From Persicaria tinctoria (Eukaryota; Streptophyta; Magnoliopsida; Caryophyllales; Polygonaceae), in the NCBI GenBank assembly GCA_037127255.1, contig JBANSL010000014.1:65301646-65365645 (forward strand): 64,000 nt of DNA, written 5' to 3'. The position numbers and the translations under genes were made by a program. Of this stretch, positions 26,012-37,515 are shown in pieces. The notes beneath the pieces were generated by a model, which was not told the DNA's origin, ran no database searches, and saw only the letters and a program-made list of their open reading frames with translations. Within the stretch, counting starts at the first letter, position 1. The number at the start of each line of letters is the position of its first letter.

Positions 26012-28383
26012 TCATTTCTTCCCAGAGGAAGAGCTCTCCTGGCGAAGATGGTCATCCTCGGAGCCGGTCTCATCTTCCTTCTCATCGGAGCCATCTGCGC
26101 CATAGGCGGCGGCGTGGCCATGCCCAAAGGCTCTAATATGGTCCTTCAAGGACCTCTTGTGCTTGAAATCGGAGCCGCAAATGCAGTACCAGAGCTTGCC
26201 ACAGTTCTTCTCATGGGTCCTCCAGTCGCCCCTCACGGCGAGGGCCTTACCGCACTTCCTGCAGGCGAACGGCTTCAGGCCGTGCTTCCTCTTGTAGTGC
26301 GTCTGCAGCGTCCGGAAGTCCTTCAGCGGCTTCGCCCTCGGGTGGTCTATGTTGTTCCTGCACCCCGGCGAGCAGCAGTAGCACGGCAGCCTCAGCATCC
26401 CCGTCGGCTGCGTCCCCCGCAGCGACTCCGGTCCCTTCCGGTACTCCGACCCATGCCCCCACATGTGCATCTAGCCGGAGAATCAAAATTCATTTATAGG
26501 GAATATCTCACATCGACAAATCCATCTATCTATCTATCTATATATATATATAAAGTTGGGCGAAGCGAAATTCAATTGCAGCATAGAATCATATCATCAT
26601 GTATACTTTAAAATATAAAATAAAAATAAACCTATTTTTAGCTGGTGAACATATTTGCTGCAGAAGATAGGATTCTACATCCCACTATGAAATTAGTGAT
26701 TCCATTTGGCTAACTCCAACTTTACTTTCTTGCTAATTGAATTGAAGCATCTGCATCTGCAACTGTTTGAAGACGACTCGACTCTGATACCATATGAAAG
26801 ATATATATGTGTACGTAGAGAGTAAAAAGAGTTGAACAATGGGCAGCTTAATTGGGGATGTGGGTTAATCGATCTAGGAAGAAAGAGGGGGGGGACAAAA
26901 CTGCAGGAAATCAGCAGTGACAAACCCTCATGAATTGGATGAATGTATGGGGGATGAGCAGCAAAAGCACAGATTTCCAAGCTCTCCATCTCTCTCTCTT
27001 CATTTTCTGCAACCGGCAAAAGGAACAATATACTGGGAACTGGCTGAAGTGGTTCAGTCTTATTAAGGATAAACAGTACCCCTATCTCTTACTAATATAG
27101 CCTACTTATTAAATGTACAGCCATAGATGTTGCCCCCCTCAGTAGAAAGATCCTCCATAACCATCATGCAAATTTGGTCTCTCCATTTATTAGGGCAAAG
27201 TGGGTATTATTGATTTCTTGATCAATCTGCAGTAAGTTTTGGTTTCTTGATCAATTCATGATCTCAAATTTTTGGCACCAAATTAATTAGCATGGTAGAT
27301 TTCACCTTTGAAAACTTTGATTTTTGAGGAATTGAAGATATATAAAAAGGGGGATATTATATATTTCATGGCCGGGTTCATCATGAGAAATTAAAGGAAA
27401 TCCATTGGAATTAAAGTATCAAATGAAATTAAATTATATACCTGCATGTTGTTGTATCTGTTGAAGGTCTTAAAGCAAACAGGACAGGAGAACTGGGTAG
27501 GACCATTGAGGATCTGGGAAGGGGTAGGGATCCAGTACTGCCCTCCCTTGTTTAGAGATGATGATGATGATCTACTGCTCCCCATGATCCAAGGGTACAC
27601 ATCACCTCTTCCAACATCTCCGCCACCAGCACCACCACCAGCAGCAGTAGCAGCACCACCACCGCTACCATGGCCATGATGATGATGATGATGTTCGTAG
27701 TCATCATCATGGCCTTTATTGGCATCTTGATGACCATGATCATCATTATTTGAGCTGCTGTTATTGTTATTATTGGCAGAAGAGAAAAAAGCTGCCAGAT
27801 CAGCTGCACTAGGGCTTGGTAACCCTATTTGTAAGGCCAATGTTACACCTAATTCACCATCATCATCGTCTTCATCTTCTTGTTGTTCTTGTTCTTGGTC
27901 TTCTACATCTTCAAATAAGTCATCTATTAGTTTGGACTTGCTCTTATTGTGGCTAGTGCTAATTGTTGTATCCACATCCATGAGCGAATCTCGGATCACG
28001 GAATCCTCCTCGGATTCCTCCGGTTGCTCGTCCGACACATAATTCCCCAAGGAGAGGAAGGGGAGGGCTTTCCTTAGAGGTGGCGGTGGCGGTGGAGGTG
28101 GTGGTGGTGGTGGGGTGGCCACCATGGAATTTGGTGATGTTGATGTGTACAAGTACTGTAATTGGTGGCTGTGTGGTGGTGGTGGTGGTGGTGATGGTGA
28201 TGGAGGAGGGGGAGGAGGAGGAAGAGGAAGCTGAGGAGGAGGGAAAGGGTTAGTGTTGGAATTAGGGGAAGACGAGGACGAAGACGAAGACGGAAAATTG
28301 GGAGGGGAGGAAGGGAAGTGTTGTTGGAGAGGATTCATTTGGTTTAGCCATCTTGTGAAGAAATTTCTATAGGGATCAGCCAT
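26012..28383 (-). CDS. WIP2: WIP-domain C2H2 zinc-finger transcription factor, WIP2/NTT-like
   Basis: Two exons: 28383-27442 (ATG to CAG/GT donor) and 26470-26012 (after CGGCTAG), phase 0, 971-bp intron, 466 aa. The start [12 protein letters not shown] matches the WIP2/WIP4-type N-terminus. Then come Pro- and Ser-rich tracts, an acidic region (about 160-180), [14 protein letters not shown], a His run (about 235), and the family signature [20 protein letters not shown]. The C-terminus holds the four-finger WIP domain: finger 1 CPVCFKTF...HMWGH (about 300-320, split by the intron), finger 2 CCSPGCRNN...HYKRKH, finger 3 [21 protein letters not shown] (about 384-404), finger 4 CICGSDF...[11 protein letters not shown] proteins are nuclear plant regulators; NTT/WIP2 acts in the transmitting tract and WIP2/4/5 in root initiation. 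Finger 3 has Leu where Phe is usual (KALAV). WIP4/5 remain possible. Confidence 0.93.
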
Positions 28384-28458
28384 GGATATGATATATATTA
28401 AGGAGAGGTGATGATGGTAAAGTGGGCAAAAGGAGATGAATACTTTACAAGTCTTTGC

Positions 28459-28466
28459 TTTTTATA
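28459..28466 (-). promoter_or_regulatory. Candidate TATA box of the WIP2-like gene
   Basis: The minus strand reads CTATAAAAAG, about 76 bp upstream of the ATG at 28383, leaving a plausible 5' leader of roughly 45 bases. Inferred from sequence only. Confidence 0.5.
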
Positions 28467-28858
28467 GAGATGGGAAAGAGAGGGAGAGAGCAAAATGACT
28501 GAAGAGGCCAAAGAGAATGGTGGCAAGTGGGCACTACTTGCTGCCCCTCCAAGTCCATTGAAAGAAGCAAAGGTGTTTTGGGGAGAGAAAATTCATTTTT
28601 TGCACTATGTGACAAAATATAAATTGAAAACTCTTGTAAATAATTATTTTTTTTTTTTTTAAAAAAGATTCTACACTTTACCCTTCCAAAAAGAAGTAGC
28701 TAGCTAGCTTTGAGGATTATCAAAATCCCATATTGTAAGTGTCAAAACTTATAACTTCATATATACTTCATCATAATCGAATCCAAACTAATTAAATTAA
28801 ATTTTAGGCAATCGAAATGATCTAAAGCTAGGGTTTTAATTTAACCCAACCCTAATAA

Positions 28859-29075
28859 GATCATCTCCAACCTTTTCTCCAAAATTTTTCTAAAATAGAA
28901 AAACAAAATACATATTTTTTTTAAAAAAATTCCATTTTCAAGATTTCAAAAATATTGTAGTTTTTTTTTTCTGCTGATTCCTCATTTTGGAGAATGAGAT
29001 GGGAAATATATTAAACCAAAAAACGTTTTAAAATTCTTCAAAATTTTCAAAATGGATAATTTGTTGGAGATGCTT
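28859..29075. mobile_element. Tourist-like (PIF/Harbinger) MITE, 217 bp
   Basis: The ends are GATCATCTCCAACC and, inverted, AAGCATCTCCAACA. The target-site duplication is TAA on both sides (28856-28858 and 29076-29078). CATCTCCAAC ends with TAA/TTA TSDs are a common plant Tourist type. It lies in the upstream region of the WIP2-like gene, about 480 bp from its start codon. Confidence 0.8.
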
Positions 29076-29078
29076 TAA

Positions 29079-30548
29079 TAGGTCTAACATATTTATGCCC
29101 ATTTGAAATGAAATGAACCCAAAAAGTTTTTTTAAAAAAAAAAAAAGATTAAAAGGTGAATTGGATCCCAAATTTAGGAGCAAAAGAAATACAAATATTC
29201 TTGTAAAAAACTATATAGAAAACAATTCCAAAAAGTTAGGTTCAGAGGCTATCTGTTGGATTGGGTGTTAAACTAAGAGTTGGGTGGAAGTGCACATTCT
29301 CATATATAGTCCAGGCGCTCTGTGCTGCACCACCTGCACATACATTCCATAAAATTTAAAGTCCATATATATCTTGACTTGTATATATTGCAGTTTAGTT
29401 GACTCATTCAGGGTTTCCTCACTTTTCAACCATTGACTCAGTTAAGGTAACAAAAAGTGTTGAAAGAAAGGGGCATTTAGAATGATTAGGGCTAAGAAAG
29501 ATTATATTTGGTGGCATTTCAACTAATTTTGTGCATAACACATTTTTTCCAATTATCAATATTTAAATAGAAAGGATATTTTAAGGGAGGTAATTTTCAA
29601 ACTTGTAACCTATAGTCAAAAAAAGAAAATTTATTTTTAAAAAGTGAAAAAAAAAAAAACAAGAAGAGATTTTTAAGTTTTAACAAAGCAATCTCATGTT
29701 AGTCACTTAATATAATAAACTAGTTCAGTACCCGCACCGTGTGTAATTTTTTTAATTTAAATAATTTTGATACTAAAACTCGTTTATTCAATTAATTAAT
29801 TTCTTCCATACTTCTAATCGATTTCCCAAATATGAATGAATTTATACTTTATTAGTATAAAAGCTAATTTATCCTTACTCCTTGCTAGTATATATTAGTG
29901 AAATTAAACAACACATGAAAAGCTAATTTCTCAAATCTGAATGAATTAATACTTCATTAATTGACAACATATGAAAAGTTAGTATATATTAGTGGAAATA
30001 ACAAAATAACATACCTTGTAACCAATCAACATGTTATTTCGAAAAGCTTGCCAGGGAAATCGTAAACAAAGTCATAAATAACCTTAAATTAATAACAACC
30101 ACCAAAAATAAGGGAGAAGACGTCTACGTTTGTGAAATAACATTAATAATCTAAACTATATATAGATCAAAATCTAAAAATCTATCCATTTTTATATATG
30201 TATAACATCCAAAAATATATCTCATAAATATATCAATACCTTCAAGATAGGAAAAAAATATTTCTTTATCCGCAAAGACGATAGATCTTCCATAAACTCT
30301 TCCAAAATTATATCCATATATAAAATAATTAGGGAAAATAAATTAACAAAAATTGAATTTCATGAGTTGATAATCTTTACACGGCTAAGTATTATTTCAA
30401 TTTACCCAAAACATTTAATCTTCTTCATATTGATAAAGTAATGTAATTAGTATGACCATGCTAAGTATTATTTCAATTTCGTCAAAACTTTTTATTTATC
30501 TTCTAAAAATATGTTCATATTGATGAATTTATTGATAAATTTATTTAA
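29079..30548. other. No gene seen; possible Helitron-like end near 29720
   Basis: AT-rich. ACTAGTTCAGTACCCGCACC at about 29720, read inverted, ends CTAG-T after a GC-rich stretch, which recalls Helitron 3' ends; a similar ACTAGTT follows GATGAGATGCAC near 38855 on the plus strand. No Rep/helicase or 5' end was found, so this is weak. Confidence 0.2.
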
Positions 30549-30679
30549 GGGAGAGTTTGTGAAATGTCCAAAAAAATTGTCCTAATTGGTGAATTGTCAA
30601 CATTTTTGCACAAATTGGTGGAGTGTCCATCTTGTCAATAGCAATTTTATCATCTTACCTATAGCCTCGCTCTTTTTTT

Positions 30680-31020
30680 TTCTTTTTTTTTTTACATTTT
30701 GTCGTGTAAAAATAAGAGTACGTTGTGCATGTGCAAAAATAACTGTATGTTGATCAAATAATATGACCCAAGTCTAGTTGGTTTTTTTTTTTTGTTTTTT
30801 TACATTTTGTCGTGCAAAAATAAGTTTATGTTGTGCATGTGCAAATATAACCGTATGTTGTGCAAATATGACCCAAGTCTAGTTTTTTTTTTACATTTTG
30901 CCGTGCAAATATAACCGTAACTCCGTAAGTTGTGCAAATATGACCCAAGTCTAGTTTTTTTTTTTTTTTTACATTTTGTCTTGCAAATATAACTTTATAT
31001 TGTGCAAATGTAAAAATAAA
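30680..31020. repeat. Degenerate tandem repeats inside the Mutator-like element
   Basis: About four units each contain TTTTTACATTTTGTCGTGCAA, TGTTGTGCAAATATGACC or CAAGTCTAG, spaced 75-110 bp, located just inside the left TIR. Confidence 0.75.
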
Positions 31021-31393
31021 AATATGTTAGATGTGGATCGCATGATAAAATATAGATAGTTTTTTTAATTGTCATATTAATGGGGTAATTTTTGTAATTT
31101 AACAAAAAATCCTTCTTCTACCTTTCTCCCTTCCTCTGTAAAATCGATAACACCTCCCCGAGAGATCTCGCTCCGCCGGCCGCTCCATCAACCTCGCTCG
31201 CTCGCTCCGACCACTCCCTCGACCTTGGTCGCTCGCTCCGGCCGCTCCCTCGACCTCACCCCCATAGGCAGCGACGACATCGCCATAGATAGACGAAAAG
31301 GAAGTAGGATCAGATCGTTGGAGAAGTCGCAACCGCCTTCCTTCGCTCCCTCGTCATCGCGATTTCTCTGATTTCTTGCGATTTCGCTGGAGG

Positions 31394-31875
31394 CATTGTT
31401 CTAAAAAAAAGGCATGGGCCTCCGCCTAGACCCTTGAAGGTCCGCAACCTTTGAGTTTAGCCGCCTAGACCCTTGAAGGTCACTCGAAAGGTCTTGGCTA
31501 CCTTGCGGGTTTGGCGAGTTAATGAAAAAAAAAAACCATTTTGAGGTTTTAACTCCTAAAACCCCAACATGTAGATCTCTTTCTTAGTTTTCAACCTCTA
31601 GTCCTCTATACTTTCTCTTATTCTTGATCTCTCACTCCTATAGTCCTCTTAACTCGCGGTCTAACTCCCGTTGTCAACGCACAGACTATTAATTAAAGTT
31701 TATTTGTTTATATATGTTATGAATTAAACTTTATTATTTTATATACGTATTGAATATGATATAGGATTAAAAATAAATCTCAAAATAGTAAATCCGCCTA
31801 GACCCCACACAATCCGCCTAGACCATTAACCCTATCTAGTCGTCGAGCATCTGCCAAGTGTTTTTTCGAACATTG
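31394..31875. mobile_element. hAT MITE of the TGTTCTAAAA / CTAGGCG family, copy 3 (482 bp)
   Basis: It starts CATTGTTCTAAAAAAAAGG and ends TTTTTTCGAACATTG, with an exact 8-bp TSD GCTGGAGG (31386-31393 and 31876-31883). The interior repeats CCGCCTAGACC. It is nested in the Mutator-like element, whose GC-rich cargo is continuous across it. Confidence 0.95.
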
Positions 31876-32452
31876 GCTGGAGGATAGGTGGAGATTTGAG
31901 AGGGAAGAGGAGGCGGAGAAACAAATATGAGAATCTCGGATTCCAAGAGCAAACATCGTCGTCGGAATTGCGCCGTCCAATTGCGCCTCCGATCTGAGAT
32001 ATGAGATTCGAGTACATCGTCGTCATCGTCCAATTGCGCCTCCAATGGCGAGGCCTCTTCCTGAGCAACACCATCGTCAGAATTTGCGGTCATTGGAGGC
32101 CGTCGAATCCTTTGCAATACAATCAGAGATGCACGATGGAGATCGGAGGAGAAGAAGGATGAAATAGATCTAAGAGAAAGGAATAGAAGAAAGACAGAGA
32201 TGCACGAGAGGGAAAGGAAGAGAACAACGATGAAATAGATCTGATTGAATTAGTATATAAAGTGAACAGTTTTCCAATTTGTCCAAAAAGTTCGACAATT
32301 CACCAATTTGTACAAAAAAATTGCCTATTTGGAAGAAAAAAATTCTTTATTTAATTAGTATGACCTTGTAATATATTGATAAACTTTTTATCTTCTAAAA
32401 ATATGTTCATATATTGCGAAAATAGGTAAAATCTTATCTTATATTAATAGTC

Positions 32453-32708
32453 TTTAAAATTAGTTAATATCTTCTAAAAATATATCCTTGTTTAATCAAA
32501 TTGGGTCAAATTTTATCTTATGCATATATGGATATATTGATTAAATAGAGTTAGAATAAAAATGTATCTTATGCATATATTTTAAAATTAGTTAATATCT
32601 TCTAAAAATATATCCATATCTAATCAAATTGGGTCAAATTTTATCTTATACATATATAGATATATTGATTAAATAGAGTTAGAATAAAAGTTTATCTTAT
32701 GCATATAT
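32453..32708. repeat. Tandem duplication, about 127 bp x 2
   Basis: AAAATTAGTTAATATCTTCT ... TTATCTTATGCATATA occurs twice in a row with few differences (second copy from about 32580). Confidence 0.9.
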
Positions 32709-32809
32709 TGATTATTTCAAAAATTTGTGATTAGTCCATACGACTATGATTAATTAAGGAGAAGTTATCATGTGTCTCGGGTGACTTCTCCTTTATTATA
32801 TACTGTATT

Positions 32810-32813
<4 letters not shown>

Positions 32814-32843
<30 letters not shown>
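32814..32843. repeat. (GATA)n microsatellite
   Basis: Seven or more GATA units. Confidence 0.95.
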
Positions 32844-32850
<7 letters not shown>

Positions 32851-32887
32851 TAGATATACTACGTAGAATAGATGGATGCAATAAGGC

Positions 32888-33012
32888 AATAAAGTGTTTC
32901 GTCGACCCACAAGGAGCCTAGTGAGTAGTGAGAGGGTCATATCATCTGAAAATAAAGTGTTTCGTCGACCCACAAGGAGCCTAGTGAGTAGTGAGAGGGT
33001 CATATCATCTGT
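32888..33012. repeat. Tandem duplication, 65-bp period x 2
   Basis: Two essentially identical copies of a unit containing GTGTTTCGTCGACCCACAAG and GTGAGAGGGTCATATCATCT (32888 and 32953). Their identity implies a young event. Confidence 0.95.
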
Positions 33013-33077
33013 CTCCGTTCTTTGTTCCTCTTTTTCATCCCTCTTCATAAATTCATATTTAAATATAAATTTAAAAT

Positions 33078-33958
33078 GAGGGAATTTGGTGAAAAAGCCC
33101 TTTTAGCATATTTGGTTAGCTAGATAGGCCCATTAATTGTTTTTTTAGTATGCTTAGCCCATTAATTGTTTTTTTAGATTGCTTAGCCCTCTTGACCGGT
33201 CAACCCATTTTGATGCCAACTTTTTTTTTTTTTTTGTGATGGCATATTTTACCGTTTTGATGCCAACATTTTGTGGTGACAATTTTATATAATTGATGGC
33301 ATAAGAGATTAAAACGTGGAATCAAAATATTGTCACCTTATTGTCACTTTTCTAATGAAATGATTGGATGACTTTTTTTTAATGCCACTTTTTTAAAACA
33401 TTGATGACATTTTTTGTGATGTCATATTTTACCGTTTTGATGCCAACATTTTATTACATTTTATTTTCAATCTGATGCCACTTTTCTAATTAAATTATTG
33501 GATGACACTTTTTTTAAACTTTGATGACATTTTTTGTTTACTCTAATGTCACGTTGACCATTGATGCCATTTTGAAAAATTTGTATCACATTAAAGAAAA
33601 AAATGTCATCAAAAATACTACTTTGAAAAAATATCATCAAAAATATGGCATCACGGTAAAAAAAATATTATAAAAAAATTGACATAAAAAAGTGGCATCA
33701 AAGTGAAAATAAAATATAGTAAAATTTTGGCATCAAAACGGTAAAATATGGCATCACTAAAAAAAAAAGTTGGCATCAAAAAAAAAAAAAAAATTGGCAT
33801 CAAAATGGGTTGGTCAACGTTGACCGGTCAACGGTTAACCGGTTGACCATTGACCAACCCACCCAATTGGGAAAGAGGCTAGGGCAAACTAATTAAATTG
33901 ATTTATGGGCTAGGTGATTAATTGGATATTTAAAAAAGGCCATATACCAAAATCGCCC
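33078..33958. mobile_element. Mutator-like foldback MITE, 881 bp
   Basis: An exact 9-bp TSD ATTTAAAAT (33069-33077 and 33959-33967) flanks ends GAGGGAATTTGGTG and, inverted, GGGCGATTTTGGTA. Nearly the whole element is a palindrome. The left arm (TTGACCGGTCAACCCATTTT, GATGCCAAC, GGCATATTTTACCGTTTTGA; 33190-33265) recurs inverted at about 33720-33835. Such an RNA would fold into one long hairpin. No coding capacity. Confidence 0.9.
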
Positions 33959-33967
33959 ATTTAAAAT

Positions 33968-35117
33968 TAAAATTAAATTGCTAAAAGGAAAAAAATTGAG
34001 AGTTTTGTAAGTATGAACAATGAAAGGGACAAATGAGGATAGAGAATTTGAACTCGTTAAGTTTCCACTCTTAACCAAATATTTTGAATTCTAGATTAAA
34101 TCATTGGTTTTTACCAAGAAGTAAATTGATTCTCCAAATTAGTCGAAATAATATTTCTAATTAGAGATAGGAAAAATGAAGAAAAAAAAATTAAATTAAA
34201 TAGCTTCAAGTGATAAATTATCATGATTACCACAATTAGCACCCAAGAAACTTGGATTTACAATGGGTAAATTGGTAGCTAGGTCTTATATTAATACTTC
34301 CAAATCAAATCCATGAAATTTTGAAGGTGTGGAAACGATCGAGTTATGCTTTTTAATAATTTGCTTTTTTGGTGGCAAGAAGACCATTTTTACAGAGAAA
34401 AAAAAGTTGTTACTTTTCAAAAGTAACACCAAACACATCCTTTTGATCCTTACATTTTGATATTGGTCAAGCTCTTTTTTCCCTTTTCTTTGTATACTCA
34501 TTAGTACTTAACTAATCACTTGACTCTCTCATTTATGAACTAAATATACATCAATCATAAAAACATTGTTATTGTGATGTATCGAAACCTTTTTTAATTT
34601 ATTTATTATTACCGTATAAAGAATGTAAATAAGATACAAAATCTATATCTATATAAACTCTTAAAACAAAAGAGTTAATATTTGCGTGTTGTTCTTATTG
34701 CGCGCATTGTGGGTCGTAATACCCTATTTTACGTAGGACTCCTTGTATGGTCTTCTTTTTTGCTACCCCTTGGCTTCTGCCAATATCTATATATTTACCA
34801 TTTCAGACATATTTTTATTTTATTCTTTTATTCTTCTTTAATTCCTTTCTTTTCATTTTTTTATTCTTGTTTCTAATATTTTTCAACCAAAGAACCTTTT
34901 TTCTTTTCTTTTTTTCTCCTACATATGGAAAAAAAAAAGTAGCCATAAATAAAATAAAAAACAATTTTATTATACTTTTGATGCGATTTGAATCATTCAT
35001 GAAGTTAAGTTGCATAGGCTTCTAAGAGCACCCCCAGTGGTGGGGTGTCCCAGATTTTCTCTCTCCTTTAATTTCCTAATTTGTTCATCTCACGTTCCAC
35101 TAACTTTACTTTCAACA
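33968..35117. other. No gene seen
   Basis: AT-rich, with T-rich tracts near 34800-34925. At about 35024 GAGCACCCCCAGTGG resembles the left end of a PIF-type MITE, but no matching right end was found. Confidence 0.3.
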
Positions 35118-35132
35118 CTCCCAAATTCATTC

Positions 35133-35377
35133 TTGCACCAAAAGGTGAAATCGCTCACCCTGGGCGCCCCTCATCCCGACCTTGACGGAGATTGTGGGAG
35201 GAGGTAAATCATGGTGACTCAACCGGTAACAAGGGTCTGGGACCATTGCTCACTGCACACAAGGAGCCCCCCTCCTTTGAGAGGTTGCTCCCACACTGCC
35301 GCTTGTGAGACTCGATCCTTGGTCCTTACACTAAATGCCACCCCTGTGACCGATTGAGCTAAGCCCATACGGGCAAC
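35133..35377 (-). mobile_element. tRNA-derived SINE
   Basis: On the minus strand the unit opens TATGGGCTTAGCTCAATCGG (polymerase III box A) and about 35 bp later has GGATCGAGTCTC (box B, near GGTTCGANNCC). It ends GGTGAGCGATTTCACCTTTT GGTG. It is flanked by a near-exact TSD CTCCCAAATTCATTC (35118-35132 and from 35378). Its 3' part recalls the Au-type SINEs of plants, from memory and unverified. About 245 bp. Confidence 0.8.
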
Positions 35378-35584
35378 CTCCCAAATTCATTTCTTCCTCC
35401 CACAATATGCAGGTTCTCCAATAATCCATCTCATCACTTTTCTCATAATCATTATATTTTTTCTATAATTTCAAATATTAAAAATTAAATTGAATTGATT
35501 TATAGTATAAAATTTTCATTTATTTTTTAATTATATTTGATAATTAGTTTTAATGCTTTTAAAAAAAATAAGTTGTTAATAAAT

Positions 35585-37075
35585 GGATAAATTGCAAAAA
35601 TATACCAAAAAGCCACCAAACTTGCAAAAGTAGCACTGCTATTGATAAAATTACACGGGGGGAGGAATTGCTATTTTTGCAATTTGTGTGGGAACCCTCC
35701 TAACCGGTTGCAGGTAAAAAAAGAATGGAAAAAAAAACCAGAAAACACAAGAGGCGCAGAGGAGGAGCACTCCAACGGCCGGAAAACCAGAGAGGGGTGG
35801 GGTTCATCAGGAGCTACAGCGATAGGAGCACAGATCTGCAAAGCGAAAAAGAAAACACCAATGGAGGAGAAGACGACTACAGTCGCCACCACCAGGCACC
35901 ACTGCACCTCTCGAAGAGAGATCGAGGATCAGGAAACGCCAATGGATCGAAGAGAAGACGATTACGATCGCCACCACCAGGCACCACCGATCGAAGAGAG
36001 ACTGGGGAGCAAGGGTAGCCACTGAGTCCTCCGCCGTGAGTACAAGCCACTTGAAGCCAGCCAAGTCGGCGGGTAAAGGGCGACGATCGACAACCCCGTG
36101 AAGACATCGAACTCGGATTCACAAACGAGAAGGTTGTACACAACATTGGGCAGAGCAAAGGCCGATTCAGGGAGATAAACCCAAAATCAAACAAAGCCCC
36201 AACACAATTTTGGCACTCGATTACAATTCGAACAAGGGGTCATGGATTTAGGGTTTAACGATCAACAAACTTTACCGGAGAATGAATATGGCGGAACTAC
36301 GGCGGCAAGGGAGAGGTCGGAGTCAAATTAAGGCGGCCGAAGCTAGGATACGGCGGTCGAAGCCGGATTATGGTGGTCGGAGCCGAAGTCGGGGCTCTCT
36401 CACCCAAGAAGGAAGAGAGAGCTAGCTTTGTTCCGTCACTGCTTTCTCCGAAGGTAATGATAATTTATTATGTGCCAGTAACAACGCTTTATGTGCCAAT
36501 AATGGTTTTTGTCATGCCAGTAAAGGTGTATCCTATGCCAAGTCAAACGACTCGGACAGAAACCAGTGTCAGATGTATTCCATGGCAAGACAATTTTATA
36601 TGTGCCACTCTATACATTTTTTGTGCCAATACTGTTAATTATTGTGCCAACAAAGGTATATCCCGTGCCAATTCGCTGTAGATGGGCTATTCTTCTTCTT
36701 CTTCTTCAAAATCCTTAGGTTTTTCTTCTCTTCCTCGACCTCTTCTTCCTTTTCCAAACGTGGACTCTCTCTCTCTCTCTCTCTCTGTGCAAATCTTACC
36801 ACGCTCGAATGATGGGCCTTCAGTTTCTTCTTCGTCATCGGTTTTCGCTTCCTCTACGCTTACCCTGCCTTGTGAAACCTCCTGAATTTCCAAATGAGAG
36901 TTTTGTTTTCCTTGCAGTTGATTTGACATGGCTTATGGTTACCTTGAAGGAGCAGTTGGAGAAACCTGTTACTTTTGCAAGTTTTTAGAGTCCATTGTTA
37001 CTTTTGTAAAATTTTGAGGGGGAGTGCTATTTTTGCAAATGGGTAAGCTTTTTGGTAATAGGATGCAATTTACTC
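35585..37075. mobile_element. Mutator-like element with gene-like cargo (Pack-MULE candidate), 1.5 kb
   Basis: An exact 9-bp TSD TTAATAAAT (35576-35584 and 37076-37084). Long imperfect TIRs: left TAAATTGCAAAAATATACCA, CTTGCAAAAGTAGCAC; right inverted TAAATTGCATCCTATTACCA, TTGCAAAAATAGCAC. The interior is GC-rich and gene-like. It has a duplicated segment (CGCCACCACCAGGCACCAC at about 35884 and 35970), a run of degenerate TGTGCCAAT units (36470-36670) and a Ser-rich ORF (36682-36885) with a (CT)n tract. No transposase. The host source of the cargo is not recognisable by eye. Confidence 0.88.
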
Positions 37076-37515
37076 TTAATAAATTTGAAAATTCAAAAAA
37101 AAATTAATTTAATATTATAATTATATTTTTTGATTACTTTTAATAATTTAAAATATTTAAACTAAATTTTAATAAATTAGACAATTCAAAAAAATATTAA
37201 TTTAATTTTTAATTATATTTGATAATTAGGTTTAATAATTTAAAACGTTTAAACTAAAATTTTAATATATCCGATAACTAAAAAATCCTAATTAAAATTT
37301 GTAATTATATTCAATAATTAATTTTAATTATTTGATAATTAATTTTAATTATTTGATAATTAATTTTAATATTTTAATTAAATTGTTAATATTAAAATGT
37401 ATATCCAAAAAAATTATTATTTGATAATTAATTTCAACTTTTTATATATAAATGTGAGATGGAGTTGACATTATACTAGTTATTATTATAAATGTATATC
37501 CAAAAAAAAGTATTA

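Larger units (their letters stand above)
30549..32345. mobile_element. Mutator-like element (Pack-MULE candidate), 1.8 kb
   Basis: An exact 9-bp TSD TTTATTTAA (30540-30548 and 32346-32354) identifies a Mutator-type insertion. The terminal regions are inverted repeats, best seen as ATTGGTGAATTGTC (30578 onwards) matching the opposite strand near 32290-32305. The inner part changes abruptly from AT-rich to GC-rich, gene-like sequence (31120-31393 and 31876-32110; CTCGCTCGCTCCG and similar), as in gene-fragment-carrying MULEs. No transposase is encoded. A hAT MITE (31394-31875) is nested inside. Confidence 0.88.

Noticed and set aside
26012..26611. Overlapping ORFs on both strands over the zinc-finger exon
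   Set aside because: Shadows of the WIP domain exon caused by its GC-rich codons.
26693..27028. 111-codon minus-strand ORF
   Set aside because: Lies wholly within the intron of the WIP2-like gene; no splice signals or protein-like features.
35642..36194. Several 80-127-codon ORFs on both strands
   Set aside because: Purine-rich GAA/GAG repeats of the Mutator-like element keep several frames open at once; no single frame stands out.
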